Part shown: positions 17,228-26,535 of the stretch, in pieces
Numbering within the stretch: the stretch's first letter is position 1
Layout: each line of letters starts with the position of its first letter
From: Opitutales bacterium UBA5694
GTDB lineage: Bacteria > Verrucomicrobiota > Verrucomicrobiia > Opitutales > Opitutaceae
Direction of reading: 5' to 3'
NCBI GenBank assembly: GCA_002420185.1
Contig: DIHO01000001.1
Coordinates: 1-64,000, forward strand
Length of the DNA: 64,000 nt
Translations under genes and position numbers: made by a program
Notes under the pieces: generated by a model
What the model saw: only the letters and a program-made list of their open reading frames with translations
Told to the model about the DNA's origin: nothing
Databases searched by the model: none

Positions 17228-18526
17228 CTACAAACTCGCCCGCACCAAGGGATCTTCTCTATCCGGAACCTCACAAAATTTTCCTTCGAAGGCAGTGTAG
17301 TTCTTCACGTCCCGCTCGTGGGGAAGGATTGCCCACGGTGCTCCTGCTTCGCGGAAAGGGCAACGATCGTAGTAAGAGCGAATCGCGTAGTTCTCCAAAT
17401 CGTCAACCACGTCGAATATTTCCCCTTCCTCAACTACTACCTCATCCCGGTATTGGGCTGGAATGTTGTGGATCGGGCAAATGTCATGCACCGCATTCAC
17501 CCACTTGCAGGTTCCCTTCGCCTGCTCGGTTGTACAGAGCTGGTTCGTATTTCCAGCGATATGATCAAGCACCCCCTCAAACATGAGTTCTCTGACTTTC
17601 AACTGACTAGGAGATCCAATCGTGCGAACATGATCCTTCGAAGCAATGGTGTGGGTACCGCAAAATCGCCACCGCAAGGTGCCATTGGAACCGGTTATTA
17701 AAATTTCCGGATCCATTTGATACAATGACGCGTGGGTCAATGTAATTGCCGCTTCAACGCCGCTTTCCATAACACCCACCGTACGAACGGTGTCGAATCC
17801 TTCGATCGGCTTCGCCCGATACAATTCTGCGCTCACACGAGTTAACTCAGCTCGAGTATCCAGGGAATCCCCCAACCAAAAAAGGATGAGATTGACCATG
17901 TGCGAGAGTCCATTGTGTAGTGGGGAATCCAGTATCCATGAATCTCCATGATACAATTGCCCGCTCCATTCATTGCGCTGATAGTAATTCTGCGAACGCG
18001 GCCACATTCCTAAACAGTCTACCTTCTGAATCTCTCCAATCTCACCATCCAGTAAACTTTGTTTTATGTGCCAAGTATCCTTAATGTAATTATGCTGAAA
18101 ACCCACAGCAACCGATACCCCAGAGGCTCGCTCCGCCGCTTGGATCGCCGCAACATCCTGCAACGTTGGAGCCAGCGGCTTTTCGACTAGCACCTGCAAT
18201 CCAATATTTAAACACTCGATGATCATGCGCGTGTGGCTTCCGATTCCCGTCGGGATACACACCCAATCCAACGCAAGCTTCTCAGATTCAAGCATCAACC
18301 GGTAGTCTTGGTAGATCGGAACCCCAAGAGCGTCTAAGATCGCGATTTGCTCTTTGGCTTCATCTGGGTTGATAATTGTAACTGCCCCCCATACTAAGCG
18401 GCCTTGTGCTACAAGCGCATTGAGCGATCTGAAATAGTCATGAGCGTAGCCTGTAACACCAATCAAGCCTACCCTGTAGGGTGGCTTGGGTCTAATCGGT
18501 GTGGGTTTAGTGTTCTCAGAAATCAT
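17228..18526 (-). CDS. Gfo/Idh/MocA family oxidoreductase
   Basis: About 432 aa from the ATG at 18526 (a TTG ten codons upstream is possible). It has an N-terminal NAD(P)-binding Rossmann fold (YRVGLIGVTGYAHDYFRSL), the EKP motif typical of the family (VLVEKPLAPTL) with the catalytic Lys, and a C-terminal alpha/beta domain containing the HNGLSHMVNL segment with the usual His. The Gly-rich motif is GVTGYA rather than GxGxxG. Family members oxidise or epimerise sugars, inositols and uronates. No operon partner is adjacent; the next gene upstream is over 600 bp away. Confidence 0.85.
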   Translation of the reverse strand: MISENTKPTPIRPKPPYRVGLIGVTGYAHDYFRSLNALVAQGRLVWGAVTIINPDEAKEQIAILDALGVPIYQDYRLMLESEKLALDWVCIPTGIGSHTRMIIECLNIGLQVLVEKPLAPTLQDVAAIQAAERASGVSVAVGFQHNYIKDTWHIKQSLLDGEIGEIQKVDCLGMWPRSQNYYQRNEWSGQLYHGDSWILDSPLHNGLSHMVNLILFWLGDSLDTRAELTRVSAELYRAKPIEGFDTVRTVGVMESGVEAAITLTHASLYQMDPEILITGSNGTLRWRFCGTHTIASKDHVRTIGSPSQLKVRELMFEGVLDHIAGNTNQLCTTEQAKGTCKWVNAVHDICPIHNIPAQYRDEVVVEEGEIFDVVDDLENYAIRSYYDRCPFREAGAPWAILPHERDVKNYTAFEGKFCEVPDREDPLVRASL

Positions 18527-19146
18527 ATTGGCGAGCAGTGTGTTGACTGGTATCAATCAGAAATCCAGCCGTCCGAGCGGATGTGAGCAAGCGTTTGCCT
18601 TTCGAACAACTGTACTCTCTGCTCGAAGGTTTAATCCGTCATCAAAAAGCTCTTTTTCCGGTAAAGCTGAATGCCCATTTTCCCGTAAAACAAGCACCCG
18701 CCAATTTTGCTTTAACCCCTTTCTTTCTATACTTAATCGATGGTATCAACGCGTTGAATCTACCTGCCCGTGAGCGCATCCCCTTCGGTTAGATCGCCAC
18801 CAGAATTTAGATCCATCTCTTCGGGTTTAATACCTCCGATCTTATGACGGAGCTATTCATAAACGTCTTTAATGTAGGTCGTTTGGTCGGTGCGACATTT
18901 CCCCCTGTTTATTGGCTGCAACCATGCAATCTCCCTCCTTCGATGCAGCTATGGAGCCGAGAACCCATTAGAAAAATAGATCAGGCACCCTGATTATGCA
19001 AAAGAATGTCGCAAAACAGACTCAAGGCCTGTTCCCCTAATTTTGGTCACGGGCCAACCTTGTGGACGCGATCGGTGACCGCGTCTGCGGGTTTTCGCTG
19101 TATTCGACCCCTCTTAGAAGACCGACGCATCCTCCATACCCTCTAT
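18527..19146. other. Intergenic region with REP-like palindrome
   Basis: No gene is supported in these 620 bp. A 69-codon plus-strand frame (18583-18792) has no recognisable domain. The REP-like element TGTGGACGCGATCGGTGACC continuing to GCGTC (19061-19085) has a 6-bp perfect stem GACGCG/CGCGTC and resembles the one at 12625-12647. Confidence 0.4.
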
Positions 19147-20109
19147 TCAGGCCGGGCAGAAATCCCTCGAATGAATTGCATCTACAACTGCAAGCGTTTC
19201 CCTGGAGTAGGATGCGATTTCAGAGGATCGAACCGCGTCCTGGATCTCTTTTTGGGCCCGAGCTCCCGAAAGTGCTAGAGTAACGCCTTTTTGATCGAGG
19301 ACCCACCTGTACGATGCTTGTGGCAGAGTTTTAACATCGCCGTGTATCAAATCTAACTTGAGCTGCTCAGCATAATCCACTCGTTCCGCGATCTCCTCTC
19401 GCGAATAGCGGGCATTCAAGGTTCCTTCAGGAAATATCGTGTTTTTTTGGATACATCCACTTAGAAAGCCATTCGCCATACATTCGCGTGCGATCACGCC
19501 GCAACCCTCTTTTTCGGCGATAGCGATCAGAGGGAGCGTTTCTCGGTTAAAAGGGCTCAAAACGACTTGAATTGCCTCGATTTTTCTTTCCTGGATCCAC
19601 TGAGCCGACAGTTCTTGTGTATCCTCATACATGGAAACGGAGTGGCCTATGAAACGGATTTTCCCTTCCGACTTCAAACAGGCTAGTTCCTCCCAAACTT
19701 CGTCTTCAATTTCGCTTGGCTCGAAGGGCGAATGAAAAAAGAAAAGATCGACCCATTCCCGCCCAATTCGCTTCAGACTGGCCTCACACGATTCGCGGGC
19801 TTCCTTGCGACTGAAGCGCGGGGGCATTACAGCAATGGCAGTACGCCCGAATTTCGTGGATACGATGACCTCTTCTTTCCGCGATCCGAGGCCTTTACCC
19901 AAGACGCCTTCTGCCACACCATTCTCTTTCTTGTTACCGTACAGCGGAGCCGTGTCGAAAAAGTTGATTCCCGCATCGAGCGATTCACCAATGAGTCGAT
20001 CCGCTTCGCACGCCTCTACCTCTCCATAAACGCCACTTCCTAAGGCCCAGGTCCCGAGCCCGATCTCTGAACACTCGAGATCCGTTTCCCCTAGCTTTCT
20101 TTTTTTCAT
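19147..20109 (-). CDS. Aldo/keto reductase
   Basis: 320 aa, an (alpha/beta)8-barrel NADPH-dependent oxidoreductase. The AKR tetrad is visible: Asp and Tyr in NFFDTAPLYGNKKENG, Lys in VSTKFG, and His in DLFFFHSPFEPSE. It opens with the standard MKKRKLGETDLECSEIGLGT. Its ATG overlaps the stop of the creatininase-like gene (ATGA), so it is the last gene of the four-gene operon with the PhyH, ferritin-like and creatininase genes. The Shine-Dalgarno is weak, consistent with coupling. Likely reduction or oxidation of a sugar or small carbonyl; substrate unknown. Confidence 0.85.
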   Translation of the reverse strand: MKKRKLGETDLECSEIGLGTWALGSGVYGEVEACEADRLIGESLDAGINFFDTAPLYGNKKENGVAEGVLGKGLGSRKEEVIVSTKFGRTAIAVMPPRFSRKEARESCEASLKRIGREWVDLFFFHSPFEPSEIEDEVWEELACLKSEGKIRFIGHSVSMYEDTQELSAQWIQERKIEAIQVVLSPFNRETLPLIAIAEKEGCGVIARECMANGFLSGCIQKNTIFPEGTLNARYSREEIAERVDYAEQLKLDLIHGDVKTLPQASYRWVLDQKGVTLALSGARAQKEIQDAVRSSEIASYSRETLAVVDAIHSRDFCPA

Positions 20110-20834
20110 TGCAAACGCTTTCGATCCGCTAGCAAGGCATTCACTTTCGGAATGGCTATTTGCAATACGACTTCCAATTGCCTCTGACCCCTCTCCGGCG
20201 ACGCTTCCCGCGGATCATCTCCCATAACACCGTCCCCATCCAAAGACAGTTTCCGATCGGGTAGCACCGACAAGTCGATTGTATCAGGTGAGAAAAGCAT
20301 TTGAAAAGAAGTCTCGGTCGCTCCGGCGTGATCCCCAACAAAATGGTCGCCCATCAACTGATTGTCGGCCCAAACTTCAAAATGGGTATGAGTCGCCACA
20401 TTTCGGGCTCGACGCACGCCTTCCTCCAAGGCTGCGATCTGCTCTGGTGGATAATGGCCCGTCATCAATATTACGATCTCGAATTCTTCATCCGCTAATT
20501 GAATACATATTTCTTCAGCTACTTTTGAAGCTAATTCTGCCGAGATGTCAATGGAGTGAGCAAAGCCCTTAAAAGGCTTAATCGTGTTCACCCCTAACGG
20601 TATCGCGGGTAACACCACTCCCCCGGTTTTCTCTGCTATAGCCAGGCAAATGCCTTCCGACTTGGCCGAATCTAGACCAATCGGCGCGTGTAAACAATGC
20701 CACTCGAGGGCGCCCCAGGGAACAAAAGCAACGGGTGTTCGTTTCAAGATTGCCTCGATCGCTTTTGGCCGTAAATCGCCGTAGCGGCCCGAGAGAAGAG
20801 CGTTCGGTTTTTCGGAAAATGAGACTTGCGACAT
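20106..20834 (-). CDS. Creatininase family amidohydrolase
   Basis: 242 aa. It aligns by eye with creatinine amidohydrolases: FVPWGALEWHCLHAPIGLD supplies the Glu-x-His and Asp metal ligands, MTGHYPPEQ stands where most relatives have GHGGN, and GDHAGATETS matches the DHAGxxETS segment. The family hydrolyses cyclic or linear amides (creatinine, formamides, pyrroloquinoline or mycofactocin precursors) with a two-metal centre. It is the third gene of the operon and overlaps the aldo/keto reductase by ATGA. The changed loop after the His suggests a substrate other than creatinine. Confidence 0.8.
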   Translation of the reverse strand: MSQVSFSEKPNALLSGRYGDLRPKAIEAILKRTPVAFVPWGALEWHCLHAPIGLDSAKSEGICLAIAEKTGGVVLPAIPLGVNTIKPFKGFAHSIDISAELASKVAEEICIQLADEEFEIVILMTGHYPPEQIAALEEGVRRARNVATHTHFEVWADNQLMGDHFVGDHAGATETSFQMLFSPDTIDLSVLPDRKLSLDGDGVMGDDPREASPERGQRQLEVVLQIAIPKVNALLADRKRLQ

Positions 20835-20864
20835 AGGAGGACCCGTCTCCCCGTTTTTTGAATC

Positions 20865-22184
20865 TTAGGCCACTTTAGCGATAGCCAGCAATTTTTTTCC
20901 GGTCAGCCTAATTTCCGGATTCAGACTATGGGGCGTCTTTCCTCCAAACTCCCTTTCAAGTGCCTTGAATCGCTCTCGTGACGATTCCACGAATTCTTTC
21001 ACCGATCCCGTTTCCCCAAAAAGCCGCATGATTTCAGGAAGCCAACGATGCCCAAAGCGAACATGCTGCTGCTCGTCATTCCGGTCAAAGGCTAGCAAGG
21101 TATCTGCCTCGAAATCGCTCAGCTCGCGCACTCGATCCATAACATGAGCCTTAGTGGCGAAGCTGCCCGCTTCAAATTCCATCGTCATCATGGCGTACCG
21201 CTCGGGTGGTGACATCTGGATAAGTATATTGTAGAGATCCAAGGAGTGCTCGAGCGTACCCAAGTCAACCTTTAGCTTTGGCAATTGCCGATACCCGAAC
21301 GCACTGTGCCGAGATTCGTCCCATAAATGCCGCGCCAAATCGTAGTGGAGGTCAAAGGGAGCTTCCGCCGTGTCGTAAAACATCGTCGACAAGTAATCGA
21401 CCGCATCCAACTCCATCATGAGCCAAATAAATATCATCAAACGAACGACCCGTGCATCTGTTTTGGGATCCTCCAGCCATTCCCTCACAATAGGATCCGA
21501 TTCCTGATCGTTTCCAAAAACACTCGAGCACACCGGATACTCGCCCCGATTGCAGACGTCCGGATGCCGGTAAGGCAGCTCCTCCCGATTCCAAACGAAA
21601 CCTTCAGGAAGCAATTTCTGCTCACGTTCACCTAGCCAACCCCCAAGCTCATCGAGGGCAGTCGATAGATGCTGCTTCCAGTCTTGATCATTAGTCTGCG
21701 AAAGGTATGGGTCCATCTCTCGGAGGTGACGTTCCTCATCGACAATAAATTCTTCCACTAGTTTACGCGACGGCCAGTCAGCCAAATGATGCGTAGCCTC
21801 TAAATAATGACGATATGCATCGAGCAGGGCCGGTTTTAGAACCTTGTAGAATCCATTCAGTCCAATCATCGGATCCTCAGCCCTAATCGCCTCTTCAAAG
21901 ATCGATCTGTAGGACTCCCTAACCGCATCGTCTTTCCCGAAACCACTCAATTCGCCCCCGCGCTCGCGAAGGAAGCGAGCGTGACTAACCGATTCCCAAA
22001 TGTGCTGGCAGACTAAATACTTGAGTTCTATATTGCCGACGCGAGGGATGAGTGCGGATACGGTTCTGACAAACTCCCGCTCAACTTCAAAGAGCATCCG
22101 CAGCATCTGAACCAATTCCCTGACTGCCGCCATACGCCCAGTACCCCTAGTCGGCTTCTGTCCTAAAGATGCGGAGGTACTCAT
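20865..22184 (-). CDS. Tandem ferritin-like di-iron protein of unknown function
   Basis: 439 aa, all-helical in appearance, with two ferritin-like halves. The N-terminal half has EREF, HIWESVSHARFL and EEFIVDEERHLREM; the C-terminal half has MELDAVDYLST, HLWDESRHSAFG, FEAGSF and DEQQHVRFGHRWLPE. These are carboxylate/His helix motifs (ExxH-type) able to hold a di-iron or Fe/Mn pair in one or both halves. There is some similarity to DUF455-like proteins, but I do not assign a family. It is the second gene of the operon, 37 bp after PhyH and 30 bp before the creatininase. Two iron-dependent genes in tandem suggest oxygen-dependent chemistry on a common substrate. Confidence 0.65.
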   Translation of the reverse strand: MSTSASLGQKPTRGTGRMAAVRELVQMLRMLFEVEREFVRTVSALIPRVGNIELKYLVCQHIWESVSHARFLRERGGELSGFGKDDAVRESYRSIFEEAIRAEDPMIGLNGFYKVLKPALLDAYRHYLEATHHLADWPSRKLVEEFIVDEERHLREMDPYLSQTNDQDWKQHLSTALDELGGWLGEREQKLLPEGFVWNREELPYRHPDVCNRGEYPVCSSVFGNDQESDPIVREWLEDPKTDARVVRLMIFIWLMMELDAVDYLSTMFYDTAEAPFDLHYDLARHLWDESRHSAFGYRQLPKLKVDLGTLEHSLDLYNILIQMSPPERYAMMTMEFEAGSFATKAHVMDRVRELSDFEADTLLAFDRNDEQQHVRFGHRWLPEIMRLFGETGSVKEFVESSRERFKALEREFGGKTPHSLNPEIRLTGKKLLAIAKVA

Positions 22185-22221
22185 TTTAAAACTTCACGAA
22201 TATTATAACGATGTTCGCTCC

Positions 22222-23148
22222 TCAACATACACGCCCTCTCTTTCCAGCAACGGAATGCCCCGGAGGATTCGGCCCAATCCAACGTTCATCGATGGACTCA
22301 CTTGCTTTTTGGTAACGGCTATCGCTGGAAATGCGAAACTGGTTTTCCGTCTTGTTGTCAACCGCCGCATGCACGAGGAACATGCCGAAGGTGATAAAAT
22401 CGCCCGCTTCGAACTCCGTGGTTAGCCAACGGCCGCCGAACCTGTCCCTCAAACGAGGAGGGTTGCGGGAGAGCGTGCCGGTAAAACTCCATTTCCCTTC
22501 CTCAGCTCTACGCTTCTGTATGGGGCTGTTGACGCAGTAGCTGTCTACGTCTCTGTGAGCATAATTCTTCAACAGATCCATCCGCTTATGAGACCCTTCC
22601 AGTACCATAAGCCCTCCTAACTTATACGGGATATCACCATACGGGACCCAACAAGTCATGTGCCTGTCTGTCCCGCGACCCATGTAGGGTAAATCGGAAT
22701 GAGGGTTCGTCCCTTTCCCTGGAGGCATCGCCCTTAGCCAGGTGAAATCGTAATGCCGAATCTGTTCTCCGAACAAACGACGGTAAAACTCGACCAGTGA
22801 TCCGGAGTATAGGAGTTGCTGCACTTCCGGAATCTCATCTGCGACTTCCGGGATGAAGGCCACTCCCTCCGTTCCCGACCGGCATCTGGCATCCGCTTTA
22901 GGGTACGCCGGATCGAGCAAATTCTTAGCTCCCAAATGAGCCAGGATCTTTGCTCTAGCTTCCAGCACCTGGTCCCGGTCTAGGTACCCTTTCATGTACA
23001 AATAACCGTCTTCCGCCAGACGTCGCCTCAACTCGGGCATGTCGTTCTTCGCGTCAGTCGAGCTTCGCAAGGCACCAAACTTATCCGCGTCCATATCCAA
23101 GGCACAGTCGTAGGAATAGAATTGAGGTAATGCAGTCGTCGCGTTCAT
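22222..23148 (-). CDS. Phytanoyl-CoA dioxygenase (PhyH) family Fe(II)/2-oxoglutarate oxygenase
   Basis: 308 aa. The facial triad is visible: His150-x-Asp152 in NPHSDLPYMGRG and His260 in MFLVHAAVDN, with Arg272 (FRISSDSRY) as the likely 2-oxoglutarate binder. The double-stranded beta-helix order is preserved. PhyH-family enzymes hydroxylate diverse small molecules. It is the first gene of the operon and is divergent from the AraC regulator across 98 bp, so activation by that regulator is likely. Confidence 0.85.
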   Translation of the reverse strand: MNATTALPQFYSYDCALDMDADKFGALRSSTDAKNDMPELRRRLAEDGYLYMKGYLDRDQVLEARAKILAHLGAKNLLDPAYPKADARCRSGTEGVAFIPEVADEIPEVQQLLYSGSLVEFYRRLFGEQIRHYDFTWLRAMPPGKGTNPHSDLPYMGRGTDRHMTCWVPYGDIPYKLGGLMVLEGSHKRMDLLKNYAHRDVDSYCVNSPIQKRRAEEGKWSFTGTLSRNPPRLRDRFGGRWLTTEFEAGDFITFGMFLVHAAVDNKTENQFRISSDSRYQKASESIDERWIGPNPPGHSVAGKRGRVC

Positions 23149-23246
23149 CGAATTTTTGATTACAGTCGCTGGTCCATATTGTAACCAACTTAGAATCAGT
23201 TTTAAATGGTTGAATTGGTCTTATACATGTATAATTTGGGAAATTT
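23149..23246. promoter_or_regulatory. Divergent promoter/operator region of PhyH operon and AraC gene
   Basis: 98 bp between divergent starts. It contains the perfect 10-bp palindrome ATACATGTAT (23223-23232) and a TATAAT at 23230-23235, 12 bp before the AraC start. A -35-like TGGTTG lies 17 bp upstream of the TATAAT. The palindrome overlaps the putative -10 element, which would suit autorepression. No experimental support. Confidence 0.4.
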
Positions 23247-24119
23247 ATGGCACCGATTAAACGTAAAGCTGATTCTTGGCTCAATACCCCTATTCGATCT
23301 CGACTAGGAACACTATCCTTAGCGGGAGAGCTGGAGAATAATCCGGGAATCGATCCCATATCTATGCGTATTTTGGGGAAATATGCCTTCGTTCTGATTC
23401 TAGCCGGATCGGGTTTCTACAAGGACAACCGAAACACGTCCACCAATATCGCACCTGGAGATGTGGTCCTTGTATTTCCCGAAATCGCTCATGCCTACGG
23501 CCCGTGCAAAAACGGCTGCTGGAAGCATGCCTACATCGTCTTCGAAGGCTCCCAATTCGATCTGCTGCGACATACGGGCGTCCTCGATCCCAACAATCCC
23601 ATCTGGCGCCTTCAGCCCGTCGCCTTCTGGAGACAAAGGCTGAAGGAAATAGTCCAGGCCGAACCGGGAGCCAACCAGCCTTCCTCTCTAAAATCAATCG
23701 CCCAATTTTCTTACCTGCTGGCTGACATGGCCGCCACCCACTTCGAAACGCGCCAGCACTCCGATGATACCCGTATCGACCAGAGCTCGACTTTGCTATC
23801 GGAACCCTTCGAAGGGACCTGGCTTTCTCCTCAATTGGTCGCCCAAAAGCTAGGTATCAGCTACGAGAGTTTCCGCAAGCGATTCGCAAAGCGCTTGGGT
23901 GAATCCCCAGCCCGTTTCCAAAAGCGGCGCCGCATAGAGCATGCTTGTTCCGCGATCTATCAGAATGCACTCACCTTCCAACAGCTCGCTGACCAGCTCG
24001 GCTTCTGCGACGTCTTCCATTTTTCGAAAGCCTTCCGTCAAATCACCGGCGAACCACCCTCGGTATACCGAAAGCGAGCCCTTGGAGAGCAACTCAATAC
24101 GAGCTCCCAGAAAGTATGA
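23247..24119 (+). CDS. AraC family transcriptional regulator
   Basis: 290 aa. The N-terminal cupin-like ligand domain (about residues 30-130) includes GSGFYKDNRNTSTNIAPGDV and an FPEIAHAYGP stretch. The C-terminal double helix-turn-helix is at about 185-280, with the recognition regions LVAQKLGISYESFRKRFAKR and FQQLADQLGFCDVFHFSKAF followed by GEPPSVYRK. It is divergent from the PhyH operon, the likely main target; the two sugar isomerase genes downstream are other candidates. The effector is probably a small sugar or derivative. Confidence 0.9.
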   Translation: MAPIKRKADSWLNTPIRSRLGTLSLAGELENNPGIDPISMRILGKYAFVLILAGSGFYKDNRNTSTNIAPGDVVLVFPEIAHAYGPCKNGCWKHAYIVFEGSQFDLLRHTGVLDPNNPIWRLQPVAFWRQRLKEIVQAEPGANQPSSLKSIAQFSYLLADMAATHFETRQHSDDTRIDQSSTLLSEPFEGTWLSPQLVAQKLGISYESFRKRFAKRLGESPARFQKRRRIEHACSAIYQNALTFQQLADQLGFCDVFHFSKAFRQITGEPPSVYRKRALGEQLNTSSQKV

Positions 24120-24332
24120 CGAAATCGCGGAGGATGAGTTGGGTTCGCAAGGATATTGTCGACGAGTCTTAACATTAATCCTTTTGAATCTTGGCAATTG
24201 AAAATGAAATCGCAAAATTAATATTTGATTTCGAGCTTCTCACAGATTCCGTTAAGCCAAATAACGTGCTTTTTTCCGTTACTGTCTCATTTTTAAAATC
24301 CCTATCTCAATTCGATGCTACTTTAAAAATAA

Positions 24333-25208
24333 ATGTCAGAGAACAAACAGAAAGACGCTCCCGAGCTCAAACTCTGTGCCGCTGAATGGACGCTCATGAG
24401 GCATCCTTCGGCAGAAAAAGAATGGTCCATGGATCGCAAGTTAAAGGAAGTAAAGGAGGCTGGTTTCGACGGGTTCAGTGCCGGCCCTAGTTCCGACGTT
24501 GCTCAAGCCTGTTACAAATGGGGGATGGAGCTAGTCGGCATGGTCGACATCGGCAGCAGTCAGGAAGTGGGGGCTAAGCTGGATCGCTTCAAAGGAACGG
24601 GAGCTGTGCATGTAAACGTGCAACTGTGCGATCACGATACACCTACCGGAACCGCGGTATCAATCGCCCGAGCAGCCCTGCAATATGGCGAGTCGCTAGG
24701 ATTGAAACCCGCGATCGAATGGCATCGCGACACTTGCACCGAAACTCCCGAAAAGGGACTGGCCTTGATCGATGAATACCACCTTCGCTACGGGGAAACG
24801 CTAAGGGTCAACTTTGACTATTCTCACCCCGGCGTGGTCAAGCACCTGTCTCCCGACAATTTCTGGGAGCGGCTTTCCGAATACCGCGTCGACCTTTTCA
24901 AGCAGAGCCAGCTAGTTCACTTTCGCCCCTTTACGGGATCACACTGCCAAACCCCGGTCACCGATGGAAGAGGGAAGCTCGATCTCGATTTCATCGCTTG
25001 GCGCGATTCCTTTCTGCGACCCGCCCTCGCCACATGGCTCGAGGGTACCCAACCCGATCAAACGCTTTGGGCCGTAGTGGAATTGGGGCCGAAAAAATCG
25101 GGCTATGCACTTAACTGCTTCCCCAATGTGTGGGACGATGCTATCGTCGCCAAAAATGAAATACAATCGGTTTGGAATGAGCTGGTTGAAGCAGAAGGTA
25201 ATAGCTAA
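24333..25208 (+). CDS. Sugar phosphate isomerase/epimerase-like TIM barrel protein
   Basis: 291 aa of the xylose-isomerase-like / AP-endonuclease family 2 fold. Probable metal ligands lie in AIEWHRDT (Glu), VNFDYSHPG (Asp/His), LVHFRPF (His) and WAVVELGP (Glu). Such enzymes epimerise or isomerise ketoses, inosose or lyxose-type sugars. It follows the AraC gene by 213 bp in the same direction and is 513 bp from the second TIM-barrel gene. No strong Shine-Dalgarno. Substrate unknown. Confidence 0.75.
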   Translation: MSENKQKDAPELKLCAAEWTLMRHPSAEKEWSMDRKLKEVKEAGFDGFSAGPSSDVAQACYKWGMELVGMVDIGSSQEVGAKLDRFKGTGAVHVNVQLCDHDTPTGTAVSIARAALQYGESLGLKPAIEWHRDTCTETPEKGLALIDEYHLRYGETLRVNFDYSHPGVVKHLSPDNFWERLSEYRVDLFKQSQLVHFRPFTGSHCQTPVTDGRGKLDLDFIAWRDSFLRPALATWLEGTQPDQTLWAVVELGPKKSGYALNCFPNVWDDAIVAKNEIQSVWNELVEAEGNS

Positions 25209-25722
25209 GTCGATTATTTTACAGGGACAATGACGAAGGTTGAAAAGGCTCTAAGCAGGAATCTATCAAAACATCCCTACCTTGCTATCAGGTCGTGGAT
25301 TGTCTCCGAGCACCCGTATTGAGTAAGTAACACAGGTATCCTGCCTGTTGCAATTGACAGTAAATTTTGTGAGTACCCAGAGGTCGCCCGCTACCAAAGA
25401 TATCGACGATCCCACCCGCCTGTTGGGTTCTGCGACAATTCTTGAAGCATCACGCCAAGTGGAAATTAAGCAGGATAGAACTCTTGTCGATCACGAGTTT
25501 TTTATAATGTGCAACATCTTTATATTGGCCCGGTGGCTATTCGACTCCTAAAAATCCGAGAGTTCTGTAAGGGACACTAGTTTACCGAAAAATGATGTAG
25601 AGATCGCACTGAACCAAGTCTTTAGCAGAAGTCTATTTCCACTTCAATTACAAGCCCGATCGCTCGATAACACTACAGTCGGCGATGATCTAGACAATTA
25701 GTTTTCCAAAACCAGCACCCTC
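25209..25722. other. Intergenic region, no gene seen
   Basis: 513 bp between two plus-strand TIM-barrel genes. A 67-codon frame at 25348-25551 has no recognisable domain and is not called. No repeat, RNA or clear terminator is visible. Confidence 0.35.
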
Positions 25723-26535
25723 GTGGACCTCGCAATTCTTACAGACGAACTATCGCTCGATATCAACGAAGCCCTTGAGGAGGGCAAGGCGCTCGGCTTC
25801 CGAAAATTCGAGCTGCGATGTGCGGATTCCTACGAACACAGGGTCCCTTATCTAAATTCAAAGGCGGAATCCCGCATATTGAAGGAGGTGGAACAAAATG
25901 AGATCGAGATAACGGCTTTGACTCCGGGATTGTTCAAGATCGGCCTTTCAGATACAGCAAAAATCAAGGAAGAGTTGGAAGTTACGCTTCCTAAAACCTG
26001 TGAGCTCGCAGTGCAGCTGGGAGTGCCGCGCATAATAGCGTTCAGCTTCATGACCAACGAAGGCGGCAGTTCTAAGGACGCTGTCGACCGTGTCAAAGAA
26101 GCCGGGCAAGTCGCAGAACAGTTTGGCCTGCAATTGTCTGTCGAGAATGAGCCCGGATTCTTTTGCGATACGGGTTTGAGAACGGCAGCTCTCGTTGAAT
26201 CCATAGGAGCAAAAAATGTGGGCATCAACTGGGATTGTGCTAACGCTTTAGTGGCGGGTGAAGTCGCCTATCCAATAGGCTACGAAGCGGTTTTGCCCCT
26301 TATCCAGAATATCCATATTAAAGACGCTATACCGATTCCACCCGACAAATGGGAGAATCGATTGGTCGGTGACGGAGGTGTTAACTGGCTGGGGCAATTG
26401 CGTGCTATCCTCAAAGACAAACCTGTCAGTCACATTACGCTCGAAACGCATGTATTCCCCGTTCTCGAATCTACTCGCGAAGATGTAAAACGACTCCGGG
26501 TCCTATTCGACGCCATCGATGGGTTCAATGTCTGA
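25723..26535 (+). CDS. Sugar phosphate isomerase/epimerase (TIM barrel)
   Basis: 270 aa starting at GTG (25723); the product opens DLAILTDELSLDINEAL, as in inosose-isomerase/hydroxypyruvate-isomerase-like proteins. Metal-site residues are seen in LSVENEPGFF (Glu), VGINWDCANAL (Asp), IQNIHIKDA (His) and THITLETH-like HITLETH (Glu). It overlaps the next gene (heparinase-like) by up to 17 bp, so the two are coupled. This suggests isomerisation of a product of the lyase. Confidence 0.8.
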   Translation: MDLAILTDELSLDINEALEEGKALGFRKFELRCADSYEHRVPYLNSKAESRILKEVEQNEIEITALTPGLFKIGLSDTAKIKEELEVTLPKTCELAVQLGVPRIIAFSFMTNEGGSSKDAVDRVKEAGQVAEQFGLQLSVENEPGFFCDTGLRTAALVESIGAKNVGINWDCANALVAGEVAYPIGYEAVLPLIQNIHIKDAIPIPPDKWENRLVGDGGVNWLGQLRAILKDKPVSHITLETHVFPVLESTREDVKRLRVLFDAIDGFNV

